From NCBI RefSeq assembly GCF_008831285.2, contig NC_045141.1:808001-872000 (forward strand): a stretch of 64,000 bases of DNA, given 5' to 3'. Both the position numbers and the translations under genes were made by a program. Under the pieces are notes generated by a model that saw only the letters and a program-made list of their open reading frames with translations, did no database searches and was not told where the DNA came from. The first letter of the stretch is position 1. Each line of letters starts with the position of its first letter. Below are positions 45,501-57,475 of the stretch, piece after piece. This DNA is from Nymphaea colorata (lineage: Eukaryota > Streptophyta > Magnoliopsida > Nymphaeales > Nymphaeaceae).

Positions 45501-46199
45501 ATAAAAAATTGACAGGCTGAAAGTAGAAGCTGCCTTTTTCTGCCGAAAGACTCTGCTTGGTTAAACATGTTTTGACATCTATCCCTACCTATTGGATAAT
45601 GGTTTTGTGGATTCATTTGTCCACGTGCCATCAAATCGAAAAGTTGTGTTCGGGTTTCATTTAGGGGGATGATCTGGAGGCCAAAGGGGCACACCTTATC
45701 AGCTGGAATGCTCTTTGCAAACCGAAGGTGGAGGGTGGAGTAGGGCTTCAGCGCATGGTGGATATCGATAAGGCTAATTTCTGTTTTCTCGGGGTTAAAG
45801 CTATCATATCACGTAGGACTCACTGTAGGTTGATCTCATCAGGGCCAAGTATCTAAGCAAAAAGTCTGTGGCAGTACAAACTCAGTGGGAGCGAATCTAG
45901 CTTATGGAAGAGGGTGATCAAATGTTGGCAGTTAATTAAATTTCAAGTTCACTGGAGAGTTAACAATGGCTCAAGAGTCAAATTTTGGCGCGACCCATGG
46001 AATGGTATCATCATCTCCAATATGATCTCACCTACTAGTTGGCCGCTAATTAGGATACCATGAACTGCACTATTAAGGTGTTGTTTGCCAATCAGGAAAC
46101 CTATGTCCATATGTTCCTTGATTCTATGAGCATTCCCATGCACCTTCCGATGCTTGATGATAGTTGGTAGGATATACTTGAATGGGTGGACTGCGGTTC

Positions 46200-47272
46200 C
46201 CGACCGCTGTCAAGACACCATATTTGGGACATGCTGCAAGATAGTAGTCCCACTTAGCAGTGGAGGAATGCCATTTGGAATGTTGGAGCCCCTCCCCGTG
46301 CTACATGGATGACCTACCTGACAGTTGAAGGTCGCCTCCATGTTGATGCTAGAGCTCATAAGCATGGACTTCACCTTGCCTCCAGATGTTATATTTGCAA
46401 AAGGGCTCAAGAAGATGTCAACCAAAGAAGCAAAAAGCATGTGGGAGTTAGTTATCAAGAAGTTTGCACAAAGTAATTTCCATCCAGAAACAGTCAAGGA
46501 TGCTCTCATTTGGTGGACCTCTCGCAAATTTAAAATAAAGTCCTCTTCAAGTGTTGGAAGAATTTGCTGCACATAATCCTCTGACATATATGAAAATGGC
46601 ACAACAGTTGCAAGCATGGGGAAAAAGCTGCTATGAACTATAGTGGTAAGGTGCTATGGAGCTATTACAATGACTTTATGATCTCTAGAGATTGGAAGCA
46701 GAGTGATAGACAAGCTATCCAAACTTGGTTACAGGTTGGGCTTCCTTGGGGTGGTTGGAGGTGGGAACATGGAACTTCCCATAATATTCACATTGCAGTG
46801 TGCCAAAACAAAGATGCAGGGATGTGGCTGCTCTAGTTAGAGAGAGTAGTGGGCATTATATTTTTGGTATCGCCTGCTGGAGAGACGCAGCCAGAGCCAC
46901 TGATGAAGCTTGGGTTCTTCAACAAAGTCTTCTACCAGTCCAGGAAATTGATAGGAGTGCGGGTAACATCAAAGTCATTTGTAATAATGGGTTTTTCATC
47001 AACCGCTGCTACAAGTGCTTCAGAGATGATTCAGTACAGCAGATTTTGAGGGGAGTTGCAAGTCGACTGTGTAACAATCTGGTTTTTATTAGAGATGACC
47101 CTACTCCCGAGGTGTTTCATCTACTTAAAAGAGCTGACAGTGCCACTATTTGCAAGGTATGGCATCAACCGTCTCCAGATTGGAGGCCATACAAGGATAT
47201 TTTGTTAATGGGGTTAGAATCTCACAGATCCTATTTTTGTTGTAAATACTCTCCCATGTTTTGTCAATAAAT
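46200..47272 (+). pseudogene. LINE ORF2 C-terminus: zf-RVT and RNase H-like parts
   Basis: WNVGAPPRATWMTYLTVEGR, HGLHLASRCYICKRAQED matches the zinc-binding region after plant LINE reverse transcriptases, with CYIC as part of the metal site. Farther on, VAALVRESSGHYIFGIACWR, then ATDEAWVLQQSLLP, resembles the RNase H-like domain often found at the end of plant LINE ORF2. The last open stretch ends at TAA 47268-47270. Stops and shifts separate the two. Confidence 0.65.
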
Positions 47273-49254
47273 TCCGGGCCAACCCCCCAGCATCAGTTCT
47301 CCGGAAAAATCGAGGCATAAGAAACTTTAACTATAACACTGTTTCCAAACATCGCAGAAAATTATGGGGTGATTTAGAAACTCTCCCGCGACTTCCGACA
47401 CTTCCCCTCCTCTCTCCTCTCCTGACTCTCTCCTGTTGTGTAGTCTGTAGCCATTTCCGGTTATGGCGAACCTCTAGTGGGACATTGTATGACGGCGACA
47501 TCATTGGAGGCCTATGGAAGCATGGGGAAGAAGACCCAAAACACATCCTCACCTTTCCGTCTGTAATTATTTTTCTTTCATTTCTTTGTTCATCTAGGTT
47601 TTTGGTGGTTGTGTCCAGGGCAGAGTCAGATTTTTTTTAGAGACAATAGTAATTTTCAAGTTTTATACAAAATAATATTTTTCAGATTCCTACATACACC
47701 AAGTTATTTTTTTTAAACATGATTTGGTTTCAACTATCTTTTACATATAATTAAATTTTAGGATCCCTTTTGCAACACTTAAAAAGAAGGAAGAATGAGA
47801 AGTAGGTTTCGAAGAAACAAAAAGGCAGATCACTATGGAAATATGATGATGAGAGAGTGTCTACGTATTATGAAAATGTTATAGTTTGCTTAGGATAAGC
47901 TTATGTGCAAATTAATTGGCAGGCGTGACAAATAATTCACTCATAAAAGTGGTTAGGTGTTCACTCATATATAAGTGAATGGTGATTCTGACAATCTAAA
48001 GTCATCCAACCTAATCATGGATGTCCATCTAATGCAGAGAAGAACATGTTGAAAAAAGTAGGGACTAATAATAAATGATAAAAATATTCATCATTTTTTT
48101 CTTTTTGTTTATCTCTTAATCATCTATCATTCATGTTAGATTAAACGGTTTCGTTAAATGACCAAGACTTAAAACTATATATATATATATAATTAGTGTA
48201 TGGAGATTTGCGACATTGGTGCGTTTGGCTTAAAAAAAAAAATTGAGGAACTTCCATTCACGCACAAGTGCACAAAGATTAGAGCCCCCATTACCCACCA
48301 TGTTCTCGAAAAATATCCTTTTATTCGGCCTCCTTGAAATGTGAACAACCATCTCGTGATCCCAAAACCATTTGATTTACTTTTATTACATACATACCTT
48401 CACATGAAGCACACCTGTATTTTTATACTATAAAACGGCCAGCAAGCACAAGGAACAAGATGGTTTCTTAGTCGATCGGCCCGGGCATGCATTTACATAC
48501 GACGAGACGACACAGGCTGATGACAGCCATTGGCCATATGTTTCTGCGTTCCTACAACGATATGTCAACCTGTTTCTTTTCATATTTTTCAAAGCGTAGA
48601 TCCATTTCATTTTTAGTTGTTATTCTTCAAATTGAAAACTCAAAGATGAGCAACCTTCTTTATCAAACTAAAGGATATCTAGAACGGGATCCGTTGCATT
48701 GACAAACCAATTTCACCAAGGCACATTAAAATTAAAAATATATATATACATATATATTGAACTTCTAAGTATAAATTGATTTCTTAGAGAATTTTTTCTT
48801 AAATTATCAACAGACATATTTATCTAGATAACAAATAAACTAAAACAGTGTCTTTAGGCATCAATGCTGATTATTTTATTTAATTAGTAAGAAAAATATT
48901 ATTATTCTACTTAAGTAGGCGTCTAAACACTAGAGAGTACCGGCCCAACTACGCACCCCCATTAGCTAGGTTTTGGGAATTTTAAATTTATGTAAGTATG
49001 ATATTCTCTCCTTTAACCCACCGCTAGCGTGCCATTGTTGCCATCCACATGCTATTGTCGTCATTGCTGTTGTTAGCCTAAAATAGTGCGCATGCCTTAG
49101 CAATTGTTGGGACCAGCTTAGGGCTGTCAATATATGTAATTTGGATCTGATATATGACCAGACTGCTTTTTAACATCCAATAAGAAATTGGATCAGATTT
49201 GGATTTAAATAATTCTTTGATCTGATTCATATCCAAATTTGGGTCTGTCTTAAA
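47273..49254. other. AT-rich non-coding stretch
   Basis: No gene recognised. Has a (TA)n tract near 48176-48190. A phrase near 49133, AGGGCTGTCAATAT followed by GGATCTGATAT text, resembles ends of non-autonomous hAT repeats, but no matching end was found. Confidence 0.5.
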
Positions 49255-49716
49255 TGTTGGGATTTCTCCCCTTCATGCATACATAAATGATATGCCCAAA
49301 AACAGGATCATGCTCATGCTAAATCATTTAATTAAACAAAACCTTAAACTGAAGCGAAATCGTACCTGAATCCATCTGAAGTGCACGGACAGTAGATCGC
49401 GGTAGGATCTTCCAGGGTACGTGCAGTGTGCGTCAGGTCTCTCTCAGATGGGGAAGAGAAAACCCTAGAAACCAAAAGCAACTGTTCGCACGACCCTAGG
49501 GACCACTACCATTTTATAATGAGGACAATTACGGATTCAACCCATCAAAGAGTCCGTAATTGCGTACTGGTATCTATACATTTCAAAATTACCCCAAAAC
49601 TTCTCAAATGACGTAATATCCCAAAATGCAATCACTTAAGCAGATATTTACTTTAAGACAGTCATAATGTCTGAAATTCCTCATAGACATATGCCGGCCC
49701 ACCAAATGATCTTACA
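49255..49716 (-). repeat. Copia D 3' LTR
   Basis: 462 bp, TGTTGGGATTTCTCC to GATCTTACA on the plus strand, next to the polypurine tract. Pairs with 54980-55439. Confidence 0.93.
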
Positions 49717-50109
49717 ATCTCCCACTTGGGCCAAATATGTCTTTATACATTCAGACATTACATAGAACCTTAGGAGCTCATAACTGCTATCTTATTAAAC
49801 GTCCTTTTCACCAATCTCGTCCATGATCATATCAACACAGAACCGAAGCGGCTTTCGCTATATCAAAATTAGCTAAACCTTCAATGATCATAAATGTTAA
49901 CATAATCAATGACATAGATCTGATATAGATGTATAGCATGAGAATTACATGTAATGTGATTACAACATGTCTATTCTCAACTGGTCCAACTTTAAAACCT
50001 TATGGAGATCAAAACACAAACACATAAACACGGAATGCAACCAAAGAACTTTAAATTTTATTTTGCAGAAAACTGAATATGTGTTCATACATAAGAGCAA
50101 ACAAAATAC

Positions 50110-51640
50110 AAACTCCCACTAAACCAGCACATCATCCAAGGATAACACCCTCATACGAACAACATGTTCGTGAAATACCTTAGGTGTTAAACCCTTAGTA
50201 AGCAGATCCGCAATCATGGAGTTTGTCCCAATATGCTCTAGACACATGACCATTCTGTATCCTCTCTTTAACAGCCCAAAAACTTAATGTCGATGTGCTT
50301 CGACTTTGACAAACTGTGGCTGTAATTAGAGTACATGACTGCTGAATTATTGTCACACAATAACCTTAGTGGTCTTTCTACACCATACATAATGTGCAGC
50401 CCCGTGACAAAATTCGACAATCATAAAGCATGATTGGATGCCTCCTAACTTGTTATGATACTTTCTTGGCACCCAGCGAAGTCAGAATCCAAATACCCAA
50501 TGATCTCCTACTGGTCTGACTTCCTGTATGTGAGCATAAAATCTTATGTTCTTTGTAAGTACCTCAAAACTCTTTTTAGCTGCTTTCCAATGATTCATAC
50601 CAGGATCACTTAAGTATCTGCTTAACATTCCAATGATAAATGCAATATCCGGACGAGTACAAACTTGAGCATACATAAGACTTTCCACAACAGACGAATA
50701 GGGAATCCTTTCTATTTTCTTAGATTCGATTTCACTTTTAGGGCATTGTTTGAGACTAAACTTGTCTCCTTTAGCAACTGGAGTATCTCCTAGTTTATAA
50801 TCCTTTATGCCATATCGTTGAAGCACCTTATCAATGTAGGCCTTTTGTGATAATCCAAGAATACCACGAGAACGATCTCGAAATATTTAGATCCCCAATA
50901 CAAAAGATGCACAACCAAAATCCTTCATGTCAAACTTTGTTGACAAAAAAATTCTTAGTTTCATGCAATATGCCCACATCATTACTTGCCAGCAATATAT
51001 CATCGACATATAAAACCAGAAAGATAAATTTACCCCCACTGAACTTTTGGTATACACATTCATCAACCATATTAGTCTCGAAACCAAATGAAACTATAAC
51101 TTGATGAAATTTGTAATACCACTAACGGGAAGTTTGTTTTAGCCCATAGATGAATTTCTTGAGTTTGCAGACCATTTTCTTTGCATCACCTGAAACAAAG
51201 TTTTCTAGTTGCACCATATATAACGTTTCATCAATGTCTCCATTTAGAAACGATGTCTTAACATCCATCTGATGCAGCTTTAAGTCAAAATGAGCTACAA
51301 GTGTCATTACCGTCCTGAAAGAGTCTTTCGACAAACTGGAGAGAAAGTCTCTGTATAATCAATGTCTTCCTTTTGAGTAAAGCCCTTTGCAACAAGACGT
51401 GTCTTATACCTTTTGATGTTTCCTAATGAATCCCTCTTAGTTTTAAATATCCATTTACAACCAATGGGTTTCACACCTTCAAGTAAGGGAACAACTTCCC
51501 ATACGTCATTGTCCATCATAGACTTTATTTCTTCATTCATGGCATCTATCCACTTATGAGATTTAGAACTTTTTATTGTTTGCTGGAAGTTAATAGGATC
51601 ATCTTCCATTAAGCCCATATCAACATCATGTTCTTGGAGA
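50110..51640 (-). pseudogene. Copia D reverse transcriptase-RNase H
   Basis: Minus-strand reading starts with DDPINFQQTIKSSKSHKWID, then GCKWIFKTKRDSLGNI and the RLVAKGFTQKEDIDYTETFS block. QMDVKTSFLNGDIDETLYM and GLKQTSR follow. The active-site region is degraded: the family LLLYVDD becomes FWFYMSMIYCWQ when out of frame. RNase H shows CTRPDIAFIIGMLSRYLSDP, and the final block LLTKGLTPKVFHEHVVRMRV ends near 50130. At least four frame breaks separate these pieces. Confidence 0.85.
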
Positions 51641-52095
51641 TAGACAAAATCATTTGAAATTGACTTCTCCTCTCTATAGTGGATCTCCTCAGTGGCACCT
51701 CTACTTGATTTTCTTGAGGTTGTTGAGTTTGTTCTTCAGTAGAGATACCGACATCATTGTCTTCTTTTGAATATGTTGATGAAACAATGACAGGAACAAA
51801 GACCTGACTATTGCTTACAACATTTGTATGAGTAGACTCACGTATCTCTTCAAAGACAATATGTTTAACCTAATCACCTCCCCCAAACTCAATATCCTCA
51901 AAGAAATGGGCATTTCCCATTTCAAAGAAAGAGTTACTGATTGGATTATAAAACTTATAACCCCTTAATGTTTGTTCGTTTTCTCTTTATACTTTCCATG
52001 CAAACATTAAAGTCTGCAAAATCAAGAGACTTAAGAATTCCATTCGACATAAGCCTTTTTATTCTCATTTCAGAGATATGTTCTAAACGCTTATG
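51640..52095 (-). pseudogene. Copia D integrase remnant with core deletion
   Basis: The pre-integrase part SNGILKSLDFADFNVCMESI is followed almost at once by GYKFYNPISNSFFEMGNAHF and FEDIEFGGGD, which in intact relatives lies after the integrase catalytic core. The junction is at about 51960, and the core between (several hundred residues with its catalytic Asp-Asp-Glu) is gone. The linker with PLRRSTIERRSQ continues to the reverse transcriptase. Confidence 0.78.
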
Positions 52096-52680
52096 TCACA
52101 ACATAACAGAATTCTTGTTGGGCAATTTTCGTTTAGTACCGCTAGATGTAATATGCAAGGTTTCATTATATGAAGCAACCGTATCAAGCAAATAAAGGTT
52201 ATCGCTACCAGATAAAAAACCAGTGACTATCAAATTTGAGTGCAGAAACAACTTAAATTTACTTCCTCCAAATGAACAATAATAACCAAATTTGTTCAAT
52301 GAGGAAATAGAAACCAAATTCCATCGAAAAGACGGTACCACATAAGTTTCTGCCAAATTCAAATAACAACCAGTCTTTAGCAATAACCGAAAATCGGTTA
52401 TGACTTCAACATTCGCCTTCTTGTCATCGCCCACATAGATGAATCTTTCAGCATCATTTGGCATTCGACAATTTAGGCAGTCTTGCATAGACACACTTAT
52501 GTGAGTAGTAGCAACCGAATCTACCCACCAAGTGTTTCTGAGTACTAAAGTTAAAGTAACCTCAGAACAAACCAAAGTGAGAATTGTACCCTTCATTTCA
52601 CGCCATGCGTGATACTCAGTACAATCCTCCTTCATATGACCTTCACTCTTACAAAAGAAGCAGCCTAATAGGCATTCCTT
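52096..52680 (-). pseudogene. Copia D zinc knuckle and protease, active-site Gly to Val
   Basis: Zinc knuckle CFFCKSEGHMKEDC is near 52667-52626. The protease active site reads WWVDSVATTHIS, where the family has Asp-Ser/Thr-Gly; the Gly is replaced by Val. The region continues with AETYVVPSFRWNLVSISSL and NLYLLDT, typical of the copia protease to pre-integrase segment, and is open to the stop at 52096. Confidence 0.82.
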
Positions 52681-52689
52681 ATGCTTTTT

Positions 52690-52818
52690 CTATTTCTTAA
52701 CGGATGATTGGTCAACTGCAACTTCCTTAACAGTCTTTCTTTTCTTACTTATAAAAATTGAATCATTTAACTTAGGAATAGTACTCAAATTTGCAAGTAT
52801 CATAGAGGCAGAACTCAT
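52690..52818 (-). pseudogene. Copia D gag N-terminus fused to gag C-terminus by deletion
   Basis: The ATG at 52818 opens MSSASMILANLSTIPKLNDS, the start of a copia gag. It passes near 52750 directly into SKKRKTVKEVAVDQ, which normally lies next to the zinc knuckle. The gag core is therefore deleted. A stop follows at 52690. Confidence 0.65.
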
Positions 52819-53459
52819 TGTAAAAAGAATAAAAATGCCAACATGCTCACAATCAAAACATGTACAAAGATGAAATAACAAATATAAATGAATTTAACAC
52901 AATGACCCAAATCCCATCACAAGGTACCGATGCAACGCTATATCCAATCTTTGGATTGAAATATTAACTGCAAGTAGTATTCTTGGTCAACAATGAATAT
53001 AGATAATTAACCCTATCAAACAACAAGTCTATGTTTGGATTGACTCGTTATTCACATGGAAACCTGAAAAATTATCACATATTCATTGTCCTGTATACTT
53101 AAACCTGACCAAGCAACAATCCTCCTTTGGGTTGATCATTACCCGTATGGTTTAAGTATACTATCATCTAATGTTCGAAACAGACAAATTCGTACAACAG
53201 AGGTCACTTTGGCAACATAAAGTACAAACTAACTCATTTCAAACAACAGACATGGCCAAAGATCAAATTCATAATCCAACATTTATCTAAAGTACACCAA
53301 CAAATTAACAACATGCAAAATATGATGCATAAACCAAATTTACATACAAAATTTTGTCCTGCATTAAATCAAAAACCAAATGATTCAATGATGTGACACA
53401 TACAAAATTGCCTTACATTGAATCCAAAACCAAATGAGTCAATGATATGGGCCCAAAAG

Positions 53460-54080
53460 AGTCCAAAATTTCATGAACCGGTACCATAATTATGTTTAAA
53501 TAGGTCAAGAACCATTGAATCGGCCTTAAAATGGCCCATATCGGTCTTAAACCACAACAAAAACACCCACATAGCCCTAAACAGGACTGAACCGGTCTAA
53601 AAATTGGATGAACTGTTCAAAATTAGACCGTATCAGTTCCAAAACCCAATGAACCGGTTAAAAATGGCAAAAATAGGTTCTAAAAATGAATGAACCGGTC
53701 TGAAAAACCCTGAATCGGTTTGACAATGGTTTGAATCGGTTCTAAAACTGAATGAACCGATCAGAAAAGCCCCAAATCGTTCCGAAAACTAACTGAACCG
53801 GTCTGGAAAAGGTCTGAATCATTTCAAAACTGGATGAACGGGTCTGGAAAAGTCTCGAATTGGTTCCAAAACTGAATGAACCGGTCCCAAATTGGTCTGA
53901 ATCGGGTTTAAAAGGTCTGAATCGGTTCTGAAACTGAATGAACCGGTCCACCAAATGTCTGAATCGGTCCCCAAAAGTGTCAACCGGTTCTAAAAGGGTT
54001 CGAACCGGCCTGAAAACCAATTAAACCGGTTCAGAAAAGATCTGAATGGGTCCCCAAAAGATCCGAACCGGTTTTAAACT
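53460..54080. repeat. GAACCGGT-rich degenerate tandem repeat in the copia D leader
   Basis: About ten occurrences of GAACCGGT, alternating with GAATCGGTT, TCTGAAAA and AAAACTGAAT words in units of roughly 30-45 bp. It lies in the untranslated leader between primer site and gag. Confidence 0.75.
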
Positions 54081-54129
54081 TAAATAAACGGATCCCATAT
54101 AAATTTAAACCATATGGATACAGGTCGGG

Positions 54130-54900
54130 TCCGATAGGACCAAACCCGATCCGAAAAGCGAAAGCGGAGCGCGGGCGGGCGGGCGAAAGAATTTTTTTTT
54201 TTTTTAAGCTTATGGATCCGGATCGGTTTTGTTACGACCCGACCCAGTCTGACCCGCTGGCTCGACTGCGTCGTCTCCACCGCTCGCCTGCCGAACGGCA
54301 GGCGAGCGGTGGCCTTCCACCGGCAGGCGAGCGGTGGCCTTCCACCGGTAGGCCACCCAACTCCGTGGGTGGCCGTCGGCAGGTGCAGCCAGGACGGCCG
54401 GCCGTCGCCCGCCGCGATGGCCGGCCGTCGCCCGCCGAAAACCGGCCGATACCGGCTGGTTTTCCCTTGTTTTGCAAATCTGCCCCTTTCTGAAGTTGGG
54501 TGACTGTAGGAGCGACGAAGAAGCCGCCGGCAGGCCACCCAACAGCGTGGATGGCCACCGGTGGGTCGCGCAAGGACGGCGGTGTTCGGTCGTCGCCTAA
54601 TGGCAGGCCGACGCCTACCAAGATGGCCGGAAACCGTCGCCCCTCTTGCACCTCCCTGTTTCTCCTTTCTGCAATGTCCAACGCCTTCCACGGAAGCCCG
54701 ACAGCCTCCGGTCAAGGTCGGTGGGCGTCGACTATTCTGCTGGCCACCGCCCCTCTTTCCTCTGCATGGTTTTGGGGCTGCAAAGAAAGCCCGATGGCTT
54801 CCGTTGCTCGCCGGCACCTCCAGATTTTGTGTTGCAGGGAAGCAGGCGTGAATGCCTTAGTGCCCTCTCCATCGTTCGATGTATAACATCGAAGAGAATC
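54130..54900. other. GC-rich leader of copia D
   Basis: Strongly GC-rich segment next to the primer binding site, with internal short repeats, for example two copies of GGCAGGCGAGCGGTGGCCTT at 54298-54350. Open frames occur on both strands because stop codons are rare in such sequence; none resembles gag. I treat it as untranslated leader. Confidence 0.6.
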
Positions 54901-54965
54901 GAAGAAAAGGGGAAAACCGAAAAAGGAAGATCTCAAAAAAATCAACGATTCAACAATGAACATGG

Positions 54966-54977
54966 GCTCTGATACCA
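54966..54977 (-). promoter_or_regulatory. Copia D primer binding site
   Basis: Minus-strand TGGTATCAGAGC, an exact match to the initiator-Met tRNA primer site, two bases inside the right LTR. Confidence 0.93.
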
Positions 54978-54979
54978 AA

Positions 54980-55439
54980 TGATGGGATTCTCTCCTTCAT
55001 GCATACATAAACGATATGCCCAAAAACAGGATTATGCTCATGCTAAATCATTGAATTGAACAAAACCTTAAACTGAAGCGGAAGCGTACCTGAATCCATC
55101 TGAAGTGCACAGACAGTAGATCGCGGTAGGATCTTCCAGGATACGTGCAGTGCGCATCAGGTCTCTCTCAGATGGGAAAGAGAAAACCCTAGAAACCAAA
55201 AGCAATTGTTCGCACGACCCTAGGGACCACTACCATTTTATAATGAGACAATTACGGATTCAAACCATCAAAGAGTCCGTAATTGCGTACTGGTATCTAT
55301 ACATTTCAAAATTACCCCATACCCTCTAAAATGACGTAATATCTCAAAATGCAATCACTTAAGCAGATATTTACTTTAAGACAGCCATAATGTCTGAAAT
55401 TCCTCATAGACATATGCTGGCCTACCAAATGATCTTACA
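54980..55439 (-). repeat. Copia D 5' LTR
   Basis: 460 bp, TGATGGGATTCTCTCC to GATCTTACA on the plus strand. Pairs with 49255-49716, with about two dozen differences including three small indels. Confidence 0.93.
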
Positions 55440-56066
55440 TTAGATGGATATCATAAACTCAATGTCCATGCATTTTTGAAATCGAAGTCAGATTCAAACT
55501 CAGTTATGAATTTGAAACTCAGATTCAATCGGATTCAGATTTTTTAAGTAGGATGCAGATTCGGCAAGGATGGGAGCAAGGATGGGCGCTGGGCTGGGCC
55601 ACCCGCGGGGGCCCGGTACCCAGCTCACAATGGGCCCCGGTCCGGGCCCGAAAAACCCGGCTTGGGTAGGCCCGATGGGACCCGACCTGTTAATATTTAA
55701 AAAAATATATATTTTTTATTATTTTTAATTTAATAATAAATATTTTATTATTTAAAATACAATTTATATTCAAACAATTATTTTATAATTTAAAAATCAT
55801 TTTTTTTATTGCAACCAGGCTGGCCTTGGCGGGGGCCAAGCCTGATATAGAATGTCGGGGCCGGGCCAAGGGCCCGAATTTCGGATTGTCGTCCTACCAT
55901 TATCATCCTTGCAGTTGCCTATGATTCTCCCCTTCTTTCTTTTGGTTGTTGTGCTCCTCTCGGGCACCTGGTGCTTGCCACTATTCATGGCGACTTGCTT
56001 TGACTATGAAAGTAAAAGCCTCACTTCTGCTCTTCAAGATAGTAGGAGTGAAGTCAAACACTTAGC

Positions 56067-56110
<44 letters not shown>

Positions 56111-57298
56111 AGAGAGATAGAGAGAAGTCAGAAATAAAAACTAGACCCTTTGATTTGGAACTTTAAAGTGTTTTTTTAACAATCTAACCTTATTGATATG
56201 CTCCTAAAAATGGGGTGGTGCATAACATATACTAAGTTGGTTATTTGTTAAACTTTAACGGTGTTTTTGTGATAAGAAAAACTAAACGACTCCCATGACA
56301 TGATAATAAAAAAATCAATATTTTGGGGTGAATCAAAACATGTTTTATATCAAAATAGTCTTTATAAATATATTAAGATGTTTATATTGTATTTAAAGTA
56401 ATGTTTCAAAAATCAATGAGTCTGGTTTTTATTTCTAAGACATTTTAACTTTAAGTGTTCAGAGCTAGACAGCGGTCCCATTGGTAATTTGGCTTCCATT
56501 GGTAATTTGGCTTCCATCAGATGGCCCGCCCAGTCAATGGGTCCTCATGTATTTTTTTTCATACCAATAATCACCCTCCTTATAAGGGGAAAAAAAAAAT
56601 GAACGAAATAAGCCTCCTTCTCAACCCTTTCCTGCCTCTCCACTCTGCGGCGGCAAAAGCTCTTGAATAAGACACAGAATCTGCCCCCCTCGATTTCTTT
56701 TATGAAGGCCCTATTTGCTCGTGTGTGTGGTTGTACTTCCTATTTGTTTCTACTGCCATGGACGCAAAAAAGGGATATTTGTTTCTACTGCCATAACGCA
56801 AAAAAGGGAAGGAAAGAGAGGGATGGAAAGGAAATAGAGGAATGAAAAGAAAAGAAAAGAAGAAGAAGAGAATGAAAAAACAAAAGAATGGAAATGAAAG
56901 ATAACTAAAGAGGTGATTATAAAACTTGTTTGCGTAGAAAGAAATGAACTGCTAAATCATGTTTGTTTGGACCACGTAAAGTAAAGGAAATGATAAAATT
57001 TATAATACTTTACAATGGTACCCCTAATATTTAAAAATTTGTCATTCAAATAAAAAATATTTTTAATTTGATTTCTTGATTCAATAAAAGAGGAACCACA
57101 CTTACACTCGACATTTCATTCTATAGTAATAAATATGACAAAAATTTATATCAATCAAACAAAACGCTATTTTCAGGTGCACTAATTGGATGTCATAAAA
57201 ACGACAAAAACTTGATTTTGGTAAAGGGGCCGTTGAAATACTATTCAAGTCTCGAGCAGTGGCAGGAAGGGAGAGACAGACAGATCTGTTCTTGCGAA
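55440..57298. other. Non-coding stretch with GGCCCG-rich block and (TA)n
   Basis: GC-rich blocks at about 55580-55690 and 55820-55880 flank an AT-rich core and resemble the GGCCCG-rich ends of the hAT element at 13168-13990, but I could not find matching ends or a target duplication. A (TA)n tract is at 56072-56107. A direct repeat TTGGTAATTTGGCTTCCAT occurs twice near 56480-56517. No gene recognised. Confidence 0.5.
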
Positions 57299-57475
57299 CG
57301 TACTCCCCAGGCGGGATACTTAACGCGTTAGCTATAACACTGCACGGGTCGATACACGCAGCGCCTAGTATCCATCGTTTATGGCTAGGACTACTGGGGT
57401 ATCTAATCTCATTCGCTCCCCTAGCTTTCGTCTCTCAGTGTTAGTGTCGGCCCAGCAGAGTGCTTTCGCCGTTGG
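57299..57475 (-). rRNA. rrn16: Plastid 16S rRNA fragment (nuclear plastid DNA insertion)
   Basis: About 177 bp that reads on the minus strand as part of plastid 16S rRNA, including GCTAACGCGTTAAGTATCCC and CAGTAGTCCTAGCCATAAAC. The flanks are unrelated AT-rich sequence. Several substitutions relative to the conserved sequence suggest an old insertion. Not a functional rRNA gene. Confidence 0.9.

Larger units (their letters stand above)
41990..47272 (+). mobile_element. Plant LINE (non-LTR retrotransposon), degraded but nearly complete
   Basis: Contains an ORF1-like part (about 42018-42800), an endonuclease (43255-44236), a reverse transcriptase (44476-45500), a zf-RVT-like region (46200-46420) and an RNase H-like C-terminus (46800-47268), all in the expected order on the plus strand. 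Frames shift and stops recur, so no ORF is intact. A poly(A) tail and target duplication were not identified. Confidence 0.85.
49255..55439 (-). mobile_element. Copia element D with both LTRs, internally deleted
   Basis: A 6.2-kb minus-strand Ty1/copia element. LTRs are 49255-49716 and 54980-55439, about 95 percent identical by eye. The flanks are TTAAA and TTAGA, a 5-bp target duplication with one mismatch. A perfect initiator-Met primer site is at 54966-54977 and a polypurine tract (AAGTGGGAGAT, minus strand) beside 49717. Between primer site and gag lies a ~2.1-kb leader with GC-rich repeats and a GAACCGGT repeat array. Most of gag and the integrase core are deleted, so it could only have moved with help in trans after those losses. 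Confidence 0.92.

Noticed and set aside
54080-54980. Several long frames in both directions suggesting a gene
   Set aside because: High GC content makes stops rare; the region lies between the copia D primer site and gag and resembles no protein.
55570-55900. Second hAT element similar to the one at 13168-13990
   Set aside because: Composition is similar (GGCCCG-rich ends around an AT-rich core) but no matching terminal repeats or 8-bp duplication could be found.
57299-57475. Functional 16S rRNA gene
   Set aside because: Short internal fragment with substitutions and unrelated flanks.
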